Source: CAZYLZ01 sp964648335
GTDB lineage: Bacteria > Patescibacteriota > Minisyncoccia > Phycocordibacterales > UBA2100
Length of the DNA: 64,000 nt
Reading direction: 5' to 3'
Assembly: GCA_964648335.1 (NCBI GenBank)
Contig: CAZYLZ010000006.1
Location: 6,326-70,325 of the forward strand
The translations under genes and the position numbers were made by a program. Below, piece after piece: positions 49,733 through 58,539 of the stretch. Numbering within the stretch: position 1 is the first letter of the stretch; each line of letters starts with the position of its first letter. The notes below the pieces were generated by a model, which was not told where the DNA came from, did not search any database, and saw only the letters and a list, made by a program, of their open reading frames with translations.

Positions 49733-50129
49733 TCCAGCCAGCAAGTCCGCTTTTCTTTTATTGAATCAATAACAGCCGAAACATTTCTATTAACATCTGA
49801 ATTTGTAAGTCGAAGCACTGTACTACCAAGCGACTCGAGAAATACCGACCGTTCATCATCATATGTCCGCTTACCCTCATCAAAATGCTGGCTACCGTCG
49901 ATTTCTATAGCCAGCTTCAGCGACGGACAATAGAAGTCGACAATATAGGAACCTACCCCGTGCTGCCTACGAAACCGAAAACCTAGTTGGTCGATCTTGA
50001 GACGGGACCAGAGAATCTTTTCTTGAGGAGTGGCTGACTTTCTCAGTTCTCTGCGAAAATTCTTGTTTTCTGGCTGGTTAAAGAGATTTTGCTACATCTA
50101 AACTGTCTATCATGAAAGGCCGGTGCGGA

Positions 50130-50162
50130 CCAACTCCCCCTCGATCCCCCTCTTAAAAAGAG
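50130..50162. repeat. Third copy of the DUF559-flanking repeat
   Basis: CCAACTCCCCCTCGATCCCC then CTCTTAAAAAGAG, matching the arms at 49647-49674 and 49702-49732. Together the copies bracket the DUF559 pseudogene. Confidence 0.75.
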
Positions 50163-50242
50163 TGGGAGGAAAATACAGTCCACTACCTATAAGGTCCCTG
50201 TTTTGTTGCGAGAAATAAGGCCCTATGGTACAGTGTGCCGAC

Positions 50243-50506
50243 ATGTCAATAAACGTAGAAATAGTAAAGAGCGGCACCGAGAACAGCCTCAGTGTCATCC
50301 GCAAGTTCACCCGCAAGATGCAGGGTACTCAGATCGTTCAGAACTCTCGTAAAAACCGTTATTTCGCGCGCCAGATGTCGGACACTGTTAAGCGCAAGAA
50401 GGCCCTCAAGCGCATCGGCCGCACCGCAAAGTACAACCAGCTCCTCAAAGAGGGCAAGATCCAGGAAGAGGTCAAGAAGCGAGGCGGTTCACGCTCACAG
50501 GCGTAA
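50243..50506 (+). CDS. rpsU: 30S ribosomal protein bS21
   Basis: A small basic ribosomal protein. It begins MSINVEIVKSGTENSLSVIR and has the S21 pattern of a short beta start, RKFTRKMQGTQIVQNSRKNRY and a basic helix ending KKRGGSRSQA. At 87 residues it is slightly long. A possible promoter TTGCGA-17-TACAGT puts the start of transcription only a few bases before the ATG. ybeY follows after three bases. Confidence 0.85.
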   Translation: MSINVEIVKSGTENSLSVIRKFTRKMQGTQIVQNSRKNRYFARQMSDTVKRKKALKRIGRTAKYNQLLKEGKIQEEVKKRGGSRSQA

Positions 50507-50509
50507 ACC

Positions 50510-50908
50510 ATGCAGGGATTCGAGTCAGAGACTCTCGGCGTCAGAGCTACCGCTCGGACGCCGTTTCCTGTTATACCCTTCGCTACCATCAAAGATTCCG
50601 TACTCGGAGCTCGGTACGAACTCTCGCTCGTGTTCGTCGGGGACACGATCGCTCGGCGCCTCAACCAAAAGCACCGCGGCAAGTCGTACGTTCCAAATGT
50701 CCTCTCATTTCCCAACTCGAAGTCCGAGGGCGAGATCTTTATAAATCTGCGCGTGGCCGCACGCGAAGCAAAACAGCTCCGAACTTCTCTCAAAAGGCGC
50801 GTAGCGCTCCTGTTTGTGCATGGTCTGTATCACCTCAAAGGCCACGATCACGGCGACGCCATGGAAGCCGCAGAGCAAAAAACACTCAGCTCGTTCGGGG
50901 TCGCGTAA
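50510..50908 (+). CDS. ybeY: Endoribonuclease YbeY
   Basis: A zinc metallo-RNase of 16S rRNA 3' maturation and ribosome quality control. The signature HGLYHLKGHDHGD (HxxxHxxGHxH, residues about 104-116) is complete, with NVLSFPN and GEIFINL upstream. It is 132 residues, slightly shorter than the family norm. The gene directly follows rpsU, suggesting coupling. Confidence 0.92.
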   Translation: MQGFESETLGVRATARTPFPVIPFATIKDSVLGARYELSLVFVGDTIARRLNQKHRGKSYVPNVLSFPNSKSEGEIFINLRVAAREAKQLRTSLKRRVALLFVHGLYHLKGHDHGDAMEAAEQKTLSSFGVA

Positions 50909-51065
50909 ACCTCGAATCAGCGAGGGTTTGTCCACTATTTTGGGTACTTCACTCATTTGTATCGCGCGGGTCAAGAGGATACAATAGACGGGACCGAAGT
51001 CTAAAGCGTGCGAATGTCCCGTACCGATTGTGCGATTCGTTTCTGACAGACCTTCGTCGTTAACC

Positions 51066-52271
51066 ATGCAGCGCATCTATACAGGCATCGACATCGGCTC
51101 GTATCATGTACGTGTCGTCGTAGCGCGCGCGCCCGAGAGCTCAGACTCGCCGATGCCGATTCTCTCGACCGGCACCTCGACATCGCGCGGACTCCATCAC
51201 GGGTACATTATCTCGCAAAAAGACGCAACCAAGAGCATCGCAGAGGCCGTAGCATCGGCAGCAACCGCTGCCGGCGTCCCGATAAAACGCGCACGCGTTT
51301 CGGTAGGCGGCGTCGGCATCGACGAGATCCGCTCGACCGGTGAAGTCGCTATCGGATTTTCGGACCGCGGCGGCTACGGAAAGAAACCAGTTACGATCGC
51401 CGGCGAAGTCACCGAAGCCGACATCGAGCGTGCAATCGTCGACAGCGAAAAGCGCGCGGCGGCACAGCTAACCAATCGCAAGGTGATCCAGGCAATACCG
51501 CTAGGATACCGGATCGATGGCAACAAGGTACTCGGACGACCCTTGCACATGCGCGGCAACAAGCTCTCGGTCGACACCCTTCTCATCACCGCGCTCGAAC
51601 AACACCTCAATGACTTGATCGAAGCGGTCGAAGCTGCCGGCGTCGAGGTAGAAGACGTGTTGCCTGCACCGTTGGCTGCAAGCCTCTCGCTTCTCACTAA
51701 GCCGCAAAAGATGGCCGGATCGATATTGGCCAACATCGGTGCCGAGACGCTCTCGATTGCCATTTTCGAGAACGACATACCGATCTCGGTCAAGATATTC
51801 CCTATCGGTAGTTCCGACATTACAAACGACATCGCACTCTCGCTCCAGGTGCCGCTCAAGGAAGCCGAGCAAATGAAGCGCGGTGCCTTAACGCGTGCCG
51901 ATGCTTCGCGCAAACGTGTCGACGATCTCGTCTCGGCGCGTCTTAAAGACATGTTCAATCTCATCGACTCGCATTTGCGCTCGATCGGCAAGCAACGCCT
52001 CCTCCCTGCAGGCGTCATTCTCACGGGTGGTGGATCGGGGCTCGTGGGCGTGCGCGATCTTGCAAAGGCGGTCTTGAAACTGCCATCGCAAGTCGGTGTC
52101 TTGCCTAATCATATCCGCACGCTCGATGCTACGTGGGCCGTCGCGTATGGACTGTGTCGGTGGGCCTACATGAGCGACGACCGCAGGACGCCGGCGACCG
52201 CCGAGCTCGGCGGTGTGGTGAGCGAGCTCTGGAACAGTATCAAGCAAGCAGTCAAGGGATTCATGCCCTAA
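51066..52271 (+). CDS. ftsA: Cell division protein FtsA
   Basis: The actin-like membrane tether of FtsZ. It begins MQRIYTGIDIGSYHVRVVVA (phosphate 1), has the SHS2 insert with VSVGGVGIDEIRSTG, GSIL.NIGAETLSIAI (phosphate 2), and ILTGGGSGLVGVRDLAK (adenosine). The C-terminal KQAVKGFMP is a short amphipathic membrane-targeting motif. At 401 residues it is normal. It lies just upstream of ftsZ. The longer frame at 51030 is not needed. Confidence 0.95.
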   Translation: MQRIYTGIDIGSYHVRVVVARAPESSDSPMPILSTGTSTSRGLHHGYIISQKDATKSIAEAVASAATAAGVPIKRARVSVGGVGIDEIRSTGEVAIGFSDRGGYGKKPVTIAGEVTEADIERAIVDSEKRAAAQLTNRKVIQAIPLGYRIDGNKVLGRPLHMRGNKLSVDTLLITALEQHLNDLIEAVEAAGVEVEDVLPAPLAASLSLLTKPQKMAGSILANIGAETLSIAIFENDIPISVKIFPIGSSDITNDIALSLQVPLKEAEQMKRGALTRADASRKRVDDLVSARLKDMFNLIDSHLRSIGKQRLLPAGVILTGGGSGLVGVRDLAKAVLKLPSQVGVLPNHIRTLDATWAVAYGLCRWAYMSDDRRTPATAELGGVVSELWNSIKQAVKGFMP

Positions 52272-52383
52272 CTCATGAAGTCGTGGCACACGGGCCGCAT
52301 ATCTGATACCGTGAAGAGAGATTCGATACTAGACAACTATAAGAACAGATGTCCGCAAATAGTCCGCGGACACCGAGTATGAT

Positions 52384-53673
52384 ATGCTGACTCCGATTAA
52401 AGAAATGACACCTACCCCTATGAGCAAAAAAGTTAAATCAGACGTAGAAACCGTAGCGCGAATACGCGTCGTGGGAGTAGGCGGCTCGGGAAATAACGCG
52501 GTCAATCACATGGTCCAGTCGCAAGTCCGCGGCGTGGACTTTATCGCAATCAATACCGACGCGCAGGATCTCATCAAGTCGAAGGCCAAAGACAAAATCC
52601 ACATAGGCACCAACCTCACTCGCGGACTCGGAACCGGCATGAACCCGGACTTGGGCAAGCAATCGGCAGAAGAGAATAAAGACGAGATCCAAGAAGCGCT
52701 CTCGGGTTCCGATATGGTGTTCGTCACCTGCGGAATGGGCGGCGGTACCGGAACCGGTGCAGCACCCATCGTCGCTCAAGCGGCTCGCGACCTTGGAGCG
52801 CTTACCATTGGTGTCGTTACCAAGCCATTTTCGTTCGAAGGTGCGCAGCGCATGCGCCTCGCCGAGCAAGGATTGGCAGAACTCAAGAAAGCTGTCGATG
52901 CACTCATCGTAATTCCGAACGATAAAATTCTCCAGATCGTCAATCGCGATACCGGCATCAAGAACGCCTTTGCCATGTGCGACGACGTCCTAAAGCAGGC
53001 AGTCGAGGGTATCTCTGACATCATCACGACCACCGGCATCATCAACGTCGACTTCGCAGACGTGCGCGCCGTCATGGCAAATGCAGGCTCGGCGCTTATC
53101 GGCATCGGCACTGCAACCGGCGAGAAGCGTGCAGAAGAGGCAGCGCGTGCGGCTATCTCATCGCCACTCTTGGACGTCTCGATCCACGGAGCCAAGGGCG
53201 TCCTTTTCTCTGTCACCGGCGGAGACGATCTGGGCATGCTCGAAGTCCAAGATGCCGCAAAGATCATCACCGAGGCCGTCGATCCAGATGCCAAGGTCAT
53301 CTTCGGTGCTGTCACCGACGATGCCATGAAGAAGGGCGAATTCCGCATCACCGTCATAGCGACCGGCTTCCCCGAAGGCTCAGCATCGCGCGGGAGCATG
53401 GGGGCGGCACCTATGAGCGCTCCCACCACCCCAATCTATACCGCTCCCAAGCGCCGCACTACATTCGGCCGTATGGAAGAAGAGCTTCCTAAGATAAAGA
53501 GCGAGGAACCACGCCCCGTAATTGAGGACCGTCCTGTCATGGCCGCACAACCGATCCCGAAGCCGCCATCCACGCCTGTCATCCCGACTCCTCCGGCGCC
53601 AGTCGAAGAAGATAAGTCGACCGACGATGATGATTGGAGCTCTTTCCCCTCCTTTCTCCGCCGCTCCAAGTAG
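52384..53673 (+). CDS. ftsZ: Cell division protein FtsZ
   Basis: The tubulin-like division GTPase. The sequence has VVGVGGSGNNAVNHM, the tubulin signature CGMGGGTGTGAAP, and the T7 loop NVDFADVRAVM with its catalytic Asp. A variable Pro-rich linker (residues about 350-415) ends in WSSFPSFLRRSK, a conserved-type C-terminal peptide for FtsA binding. ATGs at 52384, 52405 and 52420 are all possible; MSKKVKSDVETV at 52420 fits the family start best. TATGAT at 52378-52383, if a -10 box, would rule out the first. No SD is seen. Confidence 0.96.
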   Translation: MLTPIKEMTPTPMSKKVKSDVETVARIRVVGVGGSGNNAVNHMVQSQVRGVDFIAINTDAQDLIKSKAKDKIHIGTNLTRGLGTGMNPDLGKQSAEENKDEIQEALSGSDMVFVTCGMGGGTGTGAAPIVAQAARDLGALTIGVVTKPFSFEGAQRMRLAEQGLAELKKAVDALIVIPNDKILQIVNRDTGIKNAFAMCDDVLKQAVEGISDIITTTGIINVDFADVRAVMANAGSALIGIGTATGEKRAEEAARAAISSPLLDVSIHGAKGVLFSVTGGDDLGMLEVQDAAKIITEAVDPDAKVIFGAVTDDAMKKGEFRITVIATGFPEGSASRGSMGAAPMSAPTTPIYTAPKRRTTFGRMEEELPKIKSEEPRPVIEDRPVMAAQPIPKPPSTPVIPTPPAPVEEDKSTDDDDWSSFPSFLRRSK

Positions 53674-53805
53674 AATATTTACAATCGGCGAACACCTGCG
53701 TTTCCCATCGCCACATATCCGTCGCCGTACTGCAAGTACGTCTCCGCATATGTTGCTCGGGCGCCTTGGATTTCATCCGATTCTAAAAATTCTATGCGAA
53801 ACACG

Positions 53806-53831
53806 AAAAGTCCCGAGAGGGGCTTTTTTTG
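53806..53831 (+). terminator. Terminator of ftsZ
   Basis: AAAGTCCC / GGGGCTTT with loop GAGA, followed by T4 (T7 in total). Confidence 0.85.
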
Positions 53832-53874
53832 CTGATTTTCTAGACATCACGGAGTCGTGTATACTGTTTCGACT

Positions 53875-54792
53875 ATGTACGATTTGATCATTGTAGGAGG
53901 AGGCCCGGCAGGAGTATCCGCAGCGGTCTATGCCGCACGCAAACAATTAAAAACAGCATTTATCACCGACGAGTGGGGCGGACAGAGTATCGTATCCGAC
54001 GACATCCAGAACTGGATAGGTACACCCCACATCTCGGGCGCAGACCTCGCAAAGTCGCTTAAGGCGCATGTTACCGAATACGCTGGTTCGTTCGTGACCA
54101 CGCTCTCTCCCAAGCGCGTCGCGTCTGTCGAGAGCAAGGCCGATTCGGTTTTGGTTACGCTAGCGTCCGGCGAGACACTTGAAGCACAGGCGCTTTTGGT
54201 TGCTACCGGTGCCAACCGACGCAAGCTCGCAGTACCTGGCGCCGATATGTTCGAACACAAAGGACTCACATACTGCGCATCGTGCGACGGACCGTTGTTT
54301 GCCGACATGGATGTCGCAGTCGTAGGTGGCGGTAATGCCGCATTCGAGACCGCAGCGCAGCTACTGGCTTACTGCAAATCGGTCACCCTCTTCAATCGCA
54401 CCGACAAATACCGCGCCGACGAGATCACCGTCGCGAAAGTCCTCGCAAATCCTAAGATGAAGGCCATCAACAACGCCGAGCTCGTCTCGATCGAGGGCGA
54501 CAAGTTCGCCGCAGGCATCAAATACAAGGTTGCGGGCGCAGAATCGACGCTTCCCGTTTCGGGCATCTTCGTCGAGATTGGACTCATTCCGAATACTGAC
54601 TGGCTCGGTTCTCTCGTCGAGCTCAATGACGTCAAGCAGGTCGTGGTAAACCCCTGGACGCAACAGACTTCGAACCCGCGCATCTGGGCTGCCGGCGACG
54701 TCACCAATGCGCACTATCACCAAAACAATATTGCCGCCGGAGATGCGGTAAAGGCGCTCGAAGACATCTACATGTCGCTCAAGACCAAATAA
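53875..54792 (+). CDS. trxB: Thioredoxin reductase
   Basis: A FAD/NADPH flavoenzyme. The start MYDLIIVGGGPAGVSAAVYA is the FAD fold; the redox pair is CASC in TYCASCDGPLFAD (CATC is usual); the NADPH fold is VAVVGGGNAAFETA; and the end IWAAGDVTNAHYHQNNIAAGDAV closes the FAD site. At 305 residues it is normal. ATG 53875 lies nine bases after TATACT, so the leader is very short. Its electron acceptor (a thioredoxin or glutaredoxin) is not in the window. Confidence 0.94.
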   Translation: MYDLIIVGGGPAGVSAAVYAARKQLKTAFITDEWGGQSIVSDDIQNWIGTPHISGADLAKSLKAHVTEYAGSFVTTLSPKRVASVESKADSVLVTLASGETLEAQALLVATGANRRKLAVPGADMFEHKGLTYCASCDGPLFADMDVAVVGGGNAAFETAAQLLAYCKSVTLFNRTDKYRADEITVAKVLANPKMKAINNAELVSIEGDKFAAGIKYKVAGAESTLPVSGIFVEIGLIPNTDWLGSLVELNDVKQVVVNPWTQQTSNPRIWAAGDVTNAHYHQNNIAAGDAVKALEDIYMSLKTK

Positions 54793-54847
54793 GGCCAAGC
54801 TTCTGGCGCATTACTGAAAAAGTGGGGAATGCGGCCACTTTGTAAGT

Positions 54848-54877
54848 TTGACATAACAACACATATTGTGATATAAT
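54848..54877 (+). promoter_or_regulatory. Consensus sigma-70-like promoter
   Basis: TTGACA (54848-54853), 18 bases and TATAAT (54872-54877): both boxes match consensus perfectly. Confidence 0.88.
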
Positions 54878-54914
54878 ACACTCAGGAATATAGGCAACCA
54901 CGGAGTCCACTACC

Positions 54915-55691
54915 ATGAACAAAAAGCAGAACCCGCTGCAAATTCGCGTCGGCGATACGGTCAAGATTCGATTCACGCACTACACACCCACTCGAATTTT
55001 CCTCGCCGAAGTGCTTCATGTTACGGACCGAACGTTGATGGGCTGCGACGCCTGCATCGACTACAAGCCCGAGGAGTCCGCACGGGACCTGGACGCCGAG
55101 AAGTCGAACATCCCCTACGGGTGCTCGGTCTCGCATGTCATCGAGGTCGTCAAACGTGCACCCTACAAGGCAATGAAGTCGGCGCCGACCAACATCTTCC
55201 GCGAGAATATCGTGAGGCAAACGATTGGTCGCAAGGGTGACCCGAGGAATACGGGAGACTGGCAAGGATACTATCGCTTCGGCGACATCCGAGTCGGATA
55301 CGAAGAGCTCGGCACGTTGGTCGAGATCGCCCTCGCCTCGGCGAAGGATACCCTCGATCGCCCGATGGACATCCAGCGTTTCCGGAATCTGTGGGCTAAG
55401 GACGGCTATCGTGGCAAGGTCGCCTTGCCGGTCGATCCCCTGTTCGAAGACCCGTACACGAAGAAATACAATCCGTACACGGCTGTCCGTTGGAGCGTTT
55501 TCCGAAACTATGTGCTCGCCAATCGGCAAAAGATTCTCCTTTCCCGCAAAGAAATGGAGAAGGCAGGTCGCGAGTATAGTGAAGCGATGCAGGCGCGGGA
55601 CGACGACTTCGACACGTCGTTCAGCCGCGATCTCGACGATGAGGCGGAGGAGTGTCGACACGATGAAGATGCTCTCGCCTTCACTGATTGA
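54915..55691 (+). CDS. Hypothetical protein, 258 aa
   Basis: Not recognised. A soluble, charged protein with a short N-terminal beta region (RVGDTVKIRFTHYTPTRIFLAEVLHVTDRTLMGCDACIDY, an SH3-like or Hfq-like alternation) and a C-terminal acidic region (residues 230-258). Cys pairs (CDAC) lie near residue 45. The strongest promoter in the window drives it, with a GGAG SD and a terminator. This suggests abundant expression of an orphan protein. Confidence 0.7.
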   Translation: MNKKQNPLQIRVGDTVKIRFTHYTPTRIFLAEVLHVTDRTLMGCDACIDYKPEESARDLDAEKSNIPYGCSVSHVIEVVKRAPYKAMKSAPTNIFRENIVRQTIGRKGDPRNTGDWQGYYRFGDIRVGYEELGTLVEIALASAKDTLDRPMDIQRFRNLWAKDGYRGKVALPVDPLFEDPYTKKYNPYTAVRWSVFRNYVLANRQKILLSRKEMEKAGREYSEAMQARDDDFDTSFSRDLDDEAEECRHDEDALAFTD

Positions 55692-55719
55692 GCATTTCGG
55701 TGACCAATAACGATCTTTC

Positions 55720-55753
55720 TAGAGCCCGGGGAAAATACCCGGGCTCTTCTTTT
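55720..55753 (+). terminator. Rho-independent terminator
   Basis: AGAGCCCGGG / CCCGGGCTCT with loop GAAAATA, followed by TCTTTTG. Confidence 0.9.
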
Positions 55754-55785
55754 GCACATTCGTTTCCTCAGCTGTTTCCTCATTA

Positions 55786-55811
55786 AAAGCCCGGCATCGC
55801 TGCCGGGCTTT
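55786..55811 (-). terminator. Terminator of the coiled-coil membrane-protein gene
   Basis: AAAGCCCGGC / GCCGGGCTTT, a perfect 10-bp stem with loop ATCGCT (plus strand), just past the minus-strand stop. Confidence 0.85.
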
Positions 55812-55813
55812 GG

Positions 55814-56731
55814 TCATTCACACGCGTAGTACTTGGTTCCTTCGTTCGGCGTGACCTCGAGCCGCTCAGTGCCGTTTGCACACAGCATGGCGAGCGCCCG
55901 TTGCCTGCACTCATCTGACTCAGATAGGCACATCACCGAATCGCTGTCTGGATTCTCCGGATCGTGCATAGCGACAGGATCATCCCCAGAATCAGGTGGA
56001 TAGTAGGTCACGATCTCGTCTGTGCCGCGCTTTTTCGTCTCTGCCATCTCCTGTTCGCGAAGTGCCTCGAGTTCGGCATGCTTCTTGGCGAGCACACGAA
56101 GCTCTGCTGTGAGACGAGCGATTCGCGTCTCCAGTTCGATTGCCGCAGTCTTGGCTTGGACCGACGCGGCGGCATGTTGCTTCGACTGCGACGCGAGCTT
56201 TTCTTGCACCGCAGCCTGCGAGGCCTTGAGTGCAGAAATCTCGCTCTGGAGCGACTTCTGTAAGGCTTGTGCCGAATCTCGTTCGCGATCGAGTCCCTCA
56301 GAAAGTGCCTTTTTCTCGACACGCTCTGCTGCGATATTCTTGCGCAGCTCTTGGTTGTCGAAGACTGCTGTCGGAACACTCGCCTTCAACTGCTCCATCT
56401 CGGACGACAGGGCGTTAGTTCGCTCCTTCTGCCGGTCTCGCTCGAGCTCAGCGCTCTTCTGCAGACCGGTCGCGCGCTCGGCTATCGCAATCAACCGCTT
56501 CGCCTCGGCGGTCAGCTCGATATTCTCGTGCACGATATCCCGCATGCTTTTGGGATACCACAGGGTATACACGTAAAAAGAAGTCAGGAGGCAGAGCATG
56601 ACTGCACAGAGCGAAAGCCCGGCAGTCTGCAGTGGCGACATCTTTCGGTAGGTCTCTAAGAGGCGCTCGAGCGCATCTATACTCGCAGCTATCACGGCAT
56701 CCTCGTCGGTTTGAGTGAGAAGACTAGTCAA
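55814..56731 (-). CDS. Membrane-anchored coiled-coil protein, 305 aa
   Basis: An N-terminal cytoplasmic helix of about 33 residues precedes one membrane helix (residues about 38-58), followed by roughly 170 residues of charged coiled coil (AEAKRLIAIAERATGLQKSAE...). A short Cys-containing C-terminal domain (CLSESDECRQRALAMLCANG, about 265-300) ends it. No family is recognised; it may be a structural spacer between membrane and envelope. It is a single-gene unit. Confidence 0.68.
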   Translation of the reverse strand: MTSLLTQTDEDAVIAASIDALERLLETYRKMSPLQTAGLSLCAVMLCLLTSFYVYTLWYPKSMRDIVHENIELTAEAKRLIAIAERATGLQKSAELERDRQKERTNALSSEMEQLKASVPTAVFDNQELRKNIAAERVEKKALSEGLDRERDSAQALQKSLQSEISALKASQAAVQEKLASQSKQHAAASVQAKTAAIELETRIARLTAELRVLAKKHAELEALREQEMAETKKRGTDEIVTYYPPDSGDDPVAMHDPENPDSDSVMCLSESDECRQRALAMLCANGTERLEVTPNEGTKYYACE

Positions 56732-56837
56732 AGAGCTGGTGCTCTTACCGCCTTTACCATAGCCTTGTTTTAGTGATAGTCAAGGAATGCATAGCGTGCT
56801 ATAACGCCGGTAGACTAAACAGACATGGAGTAACATC

Positions 56838-57224
56838 ATGGGTGCCTTCATCGACGGGGACGCTGACTTCGAAGAGCTGCAACTCGACCTCCCACCCTCG
56901 AAGATGCTTCTCGACGCGCAACTACATGGCCTTCTAGGCGATGACCAGTTAGCGGAACAGGCCTTGCGCAACATCCTAATCCTCACCAAGCGGAAAGACC
57001 GATGGTTTATCTTTACGCTCAAAGAGTACAAAGTACTCGTTGACCACGCAGTAACGGTCGACGAAGAAATGGCGTTCGATCGCCTAGTAGATTACGACTA
57101 CCTGAGACGGCACATTCGCCAGTATCGTGTCGAGCAAAAGACGGCAGATCTGCTTCTTAAAAGCGGTCGTGTGGCACACCTTGACTGGAGTCCGACGAGA
57201 ACCTGTTTCGGCAGGCACAAATAG
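56838..57224 (+). CDS. Hypothetical protein, 128 aa
   Basis: A soluble protein with no export signal; residues 40-75 (LAEQALRNILILTKRKDRWFIFTLKE) and 95-120 look helical. The SD GGAG lies eight bases before ATG 56838, and a terminator follows. Not recognised. A single-gene orphan. Confidence 0.68.
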   Translation: MGAFIDGDADFEELQLDLPPSKMLLDAQLHGLLGDDQLAEQALRNILILTKRKDRWFIFTLKEYKVLVDHAVTVDEEMAFDRLVDYDYLRRHIRQYRVEQKTADLLLKSGRVAHLDWSPTRTCFGRHK

Positions 57225-57229
57225 CCTTC

Positions 57230-57257
57230 GAGGCGCCACTCTGTGGCGCCTCTTTTC
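57230..57257 (+). terminator. Rho-independent terminator
   Basis: GAGGCGCCAC / GTGGCGCCTC with loop TCT, followed by TTTTC. Confidence 0.9.
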
Positions 57258-57324
57258 GTAAAAACATGATTCTGTCCTATTTCAAGCCCCCCTTTGACCT
57301 ATCCCCGCTCCTGTCGTACAACAC

Positions 57325-57352
57325 TTGCAATTTCTTTAGTATCTGGTATACT
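57325..57352 (+). promoter_or_regulatory. Promoter of the RRM-protein gene
   Basis: TTGCAA (57325-57330), 16 bases and TATACT (57347-57352), which gives a leader of about 107 nt. Confidence 0.7.
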
Positions 57353-57419
57353 GTCCCCACGTAAGTACTTCAGACGTCGGTGTACACTCTACGACTTCCA
57401 AGTTTGTGTGAGATACGCT

Positions 57420-57441
57420 AGACGGCCTAAGGAGGTCGTCT
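57420..57441 (+). promoter_or_regulatory. Hairpin with AAGGAGG in the leader of the RRM gene
   Basis: AGACGGCC / GGTCGTCT (one G-U, one mismatch) encloses TAAGGA, so an SD-like AAGGAGG lies in a stem-loop 27 bases before the ATG. It may be a regulatory element, as in long leaders of cold-inducible RNA-binding protein genes; this is inference. Confidence 0.4.
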
Positions 57442-57466
57442 TACGGGATTAGATAACACACTACAC

Positions 57467-57766
57467 ATGTCCACCAAACTCTATATTGGAGGCATCAACT
57501 ACAAGACGACAGATCAGGGCTTGCAGGAGGCTTTTGCCCCAGCAGGAAACGTTCTCTCGGCTCGGATTATCATGGACAAGATGACTGGCCGCTCACGCGG
57601 ATTCGGTTTCGTCGAGTTCGAATCTGAGGAGGATGCTAACAAAGCGATCGAAATGTGGGACGGCAAGGAACTCGAGGGCCGCAAGCTCATCGTGAACATT
57701 GCTCGCCCTATGGAAGAGCGCGCACCACGCCGTGATTCAAACACCGGCGGAGGAAACCGCTGGTAA
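57467..57766 (+). CDS. RNA-binding protein with one RRM domain
   Basis: A 99-residue single-RRM protein of the bacterial glycine-rich RNA-binding type. RNP2 is KLYIGGI (residues 4-10) and RNP1 is SRGFGFVEF (residues about 44-52), both with the aromatic residues needed for RNA stacking. The C-terminus is short and basic with Gly/Asn. Such proteins often respond to cold. The leader carries a promoter and a hairpin; a terminator follows. Confidence 0.93.
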   Translation: MSTKLYIGGINYKTTDQGLQEAFAPAGNVLSARIIMDKMTGRSRGFGFVEFESEEDANKAIEMWDGKELEGRKLIVNIARPMEERAPRRDSNTGGGNRW

Positions 57767-57801
57767 TCGCATGAGGCTCTCAGGCCTCATTCGACCAACG
57801 T

Positions 57802-57835
57802 ACCAAAAGCCCCAGAGCAATCTGGGGCTTTTGGT
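57802..57835 (+). terminator. Rho-independent terminator
   Basis: ACCAAAAGCCCCAGA / TCTGGGGCTTTTGGT, a perfect 15-bp stem with loop GCAA. Confidence 0.9.
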
Positions 57836-57934
57836 ATGCAAACGTTGTCCCGCTATTATGAAATAAAGCAGCGTGGTATCGTGTAATACCTAGTGCACTC
57901 TGTCGTCTAGAATTATGGAGAGCACGCAACCATC

Positions 57935-58537
57935 ATGAAAAAAATACTGCTCTCCCTGTTCGTCATGCTCTCGTTCGGAGGGTACGCCCTCTATAGCAAG
58001 AACGCTGCCGAAGCAGAAGCCAAGAATATACCAGTCGCCTCCATTGCTGACTCTGCACTTCCGACCGGCAGCGCAGCAGTCCCCGCACCGGCGCAACCCG
58101 CATACTCCGTCTCGCGTCGCCACGATGATGACGATGACGACGATGATCGACCCATTCGAAAGCCCGCGACAATCCCGGCTGTCCAACCCGCCACGATTCC
58201 GACACCCACAAACAATGTACCGACGCCCTCGCAGGCTCCGGTCGCAACCGGGCAGTACAAAGACGGAAGCTACACGGGCAACTCGGCCGACGCGTACTAC
58301 GGGTATGTGCAGGTGCAAGCCATCATCAAGGGCGGAAAGATTGCAGACGTGAAGGTGCTCCAGTCGCCAAACGATCGCAGCACTTCGATACGCATAAACA
58401 GCCAGGCGATGCCGTATCTCGTTCAAGAAGCAATACAGGTTCAGAATGCCAAGGTAAACGTCGTCTCTGGCGCAACCGATTCGAGCTACGCATTCCAAGA
58501 GTCTCTTGGTACCGCTCTTGCCATAGCGCAGCGCTAA
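57935..58537 (+). CDS. Exported FMN-binding (flavinylated) protein 1
   Basis: An extracytosolic flavoprotein. The signal peptide (residues 1-20) is followed by a linker with an Asp8 run (RRHDDDDDDDDRPIRK) and Pro/Thr-rich sequence, then an FMN_bind domain (residues about 105-200: GQYKDGSYTGNSADAYYGYVQVQAIIKGGKIADVKV). The flavinylation motif VSGATDSS holds the acceptor Thr to which ApbE attaches FMN. The gene for ApbE starts three bases downstream, so modification is very likely. Confidence 0.88.
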   Translation: MKKILLSLFVMLSFGGYALYSKNAAEAEAKNIPVASIADSALPTGSAAVPAPAQPAYSVSRRHDDDDDDDDRPIRKPATIPAVQPATIPTPTNNVPTPSQAPVATGQYKDGSYTGNSADAYYGYVQVQAIIKGGKIADVKVLQSPNDRSTSIRINSQAMPYLVQEAIQVQNAKVNVVSGATDSSYAFQESLGTALAIAQR

Positions 58538-58539
58538 CC

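Larger units (their letters stand above)
49516..50097 (-). pseudogene. DUF559 (Vsr-like) endonuclease gene with stop at codon 2
   Basis: Read from 50097, ATG is followed at once by TAG (50092-50094), then an open frame that matches DUF559 proteins along their length: NFRRELRKSATPQEKILWSRLK, FRFRRQHGVGSYIVDFYCP, LKLAIEIDGSQHFDEGKR and FLESLGSTVLR. The restriction-like core (Asp in IVDFYCP, Glu-Ile-Asp in AIEIDGSQH) is intact. Homology ends near 49745; the frame then runs through palindromic repeats to 49516. No other ATG, GTG or TTG is available before the conserved start. It is either inactivated by a nonsense change or translated unconventionally. Confidence 0.75.
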
